DNA from: Corynebacterium sp. NML98-0116
Lineage (GTDB): Bacteria; Actinomycetota; Actinomycetes; Mycobacteriales; Mycobacteriaceae
Direction of reading: 5' to 3'
DNA length: 64,000 bases
Assembly: GCF_001767255.1 (NCBI RefSeq)
Contig: NZ_CP017639.1
Coordinates: 890,875-954,874 of the forward strand
Made by a program: the position numbers and the translations under genes. Of the stretch, positions 63,116 through 64,000 are shown one piece after another; positions within the stretch are counted from its first letter, which is position 1, and each line of letters opens with the position of its first letter. The notes under the pieces were generated by a model. It was not told where the DNA came from, ran no database searches, and saw only the letters and a program-made list of their open reading frames with translations.

Positions 63116-64000
63116 ATGAACGAACCCCGTACACGCTCACGCAAAGTGACGCGTAAAGCAGGGCCACCTGAGGCCACTGAACAGAAGCCGGTGTTTCAGG
63201 CACCGAAGCAGGCCGCAGGAACCGCAAGTAATGAAGATGACAAGGGCCCTGAGAAGTCACAGCGGGATAGCAAGTCCCGGAACTCGAACGGAAATGGCGG
63301 TAACGGCAGGAATCGCCGACGCGGCCGTGGACGCGGTAACAACGGCGGTGGCCGTCGCAACCCGGTGAAGTCGATGCAGGGCGCAGACTTGACGAAGCGC
63401 CTCCCGGCTCCTCCGAAGGCACCGAAGGGAACCCTGCGTATTTACGCCTTGGGTGGTATTTCCGAAATCGGTCGTAATATGACGGTGTTTGAATACAACG
63501 GGCGCCTGCTCATCGTCGACTGTGGTGTGCTGTTCCCGAACTCCGGTGAACCAGGCGTTGATCTTGTGCTGCCTGACTTTGGTCCGATTGAAAAGAAGTT
63601 GGACAAGGTCGAGGCCCTGGTTGTCACACATGGTCATGAAGACCACATTGGCGCAATCCCGTGGCTGTTGAAGCTGCGCCCGGATATCCCGATTTACTCG
63701 TCGCGTTTCACCAATGCGCTGATTGCTGCGAAGACGAAGGAGCACCGTCAGCGTCCGAAGTTGCATGAGGTGAACAAGGATTCTTCCGTCAACTTGGGCC
63801 CATTCCACGTGCGTTTCTGGCACGTGAATCACTCCATTCCGCAGTGTCTCGGACTGTCTATTAAGACCGGCGCGGGTCATGTTGTGATGACCGGTGACGT
63901 CAAGGTGGACCAGACTCCGTACGATGGAATGCCGACGGACCTGCCGGCGCTGTCGCGTTACGGTGACGAAGGCGTCGATCTGTTTATGTGCGACTCCACG
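63116..64000 (+). CDS. rnj: Ribonuclease J (partial, C-terminus cut by window edge)
   Basis: Endo/5'-exoribonuclease of the metallo-beta-lactamase type. The reading frame is open from ATG 63116 to the window end (295 codons). A disordered N-terminal extension of about 95 residues, rich in Lys/Arg then Asn/Gly/Arg, precedes the catalytic domain: ALGGISEIGRNMTVFE, LLIVDCGVLFP, and the zinc motif HGHEDHIGA (172-180), followed by HVNHSIPQCLGLSIKT. With PNPase and NrnA it forms the RNA decay set of this window. Confidence 0.96.
   Translation, partial: MNEPRTRSRKVTRKAGPPEATEQKPVFQAPKQAAGTASNEDDKGPEKSQRDSKSRNSNGNGGNGRNRRRGRGRGNNGGGRRNPVKSMQGADLTKRLPAPPKAPKGTLRIYALGGISEIGRNMTVFEYNGRLLIVDCGVLFPNSGEPGVDLVLPDFGPIEKKLDKVEALVVTHGHEDHIGAIPWLLKLRPDIPIYSSRFTNALIAAKTKEHRQRPKLHEVNKDSSVNLGPFHVRFWHVNHSIPQCLGLSIKTGAGHVVMTGDVKVDQTPYDGMPTDLPALSRYGDEGVDLFMCDST

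Overview
This 64 kb window is a contiguous, gene-dense piece of an actinobacterial chromosome, most probably a Corynebacterium. The evidence is mycothione reductase (mycothiol users), DUF2469 and DUF2631 proteins, a penicillin-binding lipoprotein, a PptH/PptT-type pair, malate:quinone oxidoreductase, moderately high G+C, and a gene order that, from memory, runs nearly parallel to the Mycobacterium tuberculosis block from ftsY (Rv2921c) to rnj (Rv2752c). I see no tRNA, rRNA, CRISPR array, insertion sequence, prophage or plasmid function; it is core chromosome with a few lineage-specific inserts.

Layout. 0-6 kb: end of a membrane-anchored META-domain protein, the SRP pair ftsY-ffh, and a divergent OafA-type acyltransferase. 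6-13.3 kb: rpsP, rimM-trmD, tex, rplS, lepB, rnhB and a DUF2469 gene. 13.4-18 kb: a recombination block, yraN-comM-dprA-xerC, then a convergent M23 peptidase. 18-25 kb: rpsB, tsf, pyrH, a convergent amidase, frr-cdsA-rlmN and a DUF2631 membrane protein. 25.7-32.2 kb: dxr, rip1-type protease, ispG, penicillin-binding lipoprotein, map. 32.3-42 kb: a more lineage-specific stretch holding two related small secreted/membrane proteins, mtr with an alpha/beta hydrolase, mqo, SelO, a MTase of the RsmC/RlmG type, a thermonuclease, a DUF1648 membrane protein and YaaA. 42.2-57 kb: proS, a ferritin-like lipoprotein, rimP-nusA-ylxR-infB, rbfA-nrnA-dinF-pptH-pptT, truB, ribF and a nucleoside hydrolase. 57-64 kb: rpsO, pnp, an AMIN-like lipoprotein, dapB-thyX-dapA and the 5' part of rnj.

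The genes serve translation and ribosome maturation, protein export and signal-peptide processing, RNA turnover (pnp, nrnA, rnj), isoprenoid, lysine, thymidylate and flavin synthesis, and cell-envelope building. The most consistent signal outside coding sequence is a -10-like hexamer TANNNT placed exactly 6-8 nt before the start codon of at least 17 genes that lack a good Shine-Dalgarno sequence, i.e. predicted leaderless transcripts. In two divergent pairs (yaaA/proS and selO/MTase) the two -10 boxes lie within 4 bp of each other or overlap. Other points of interest are an enlarged TrmD, a ThyX with an altered dUMP-site motif, a one-base-overlapping pptH-pptT pair, long acidic tails on S16 and S2, and a small ORF with a strong ribosome binding site overlapping the MTase start. 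I found no convincing wholly new multi-gene system.
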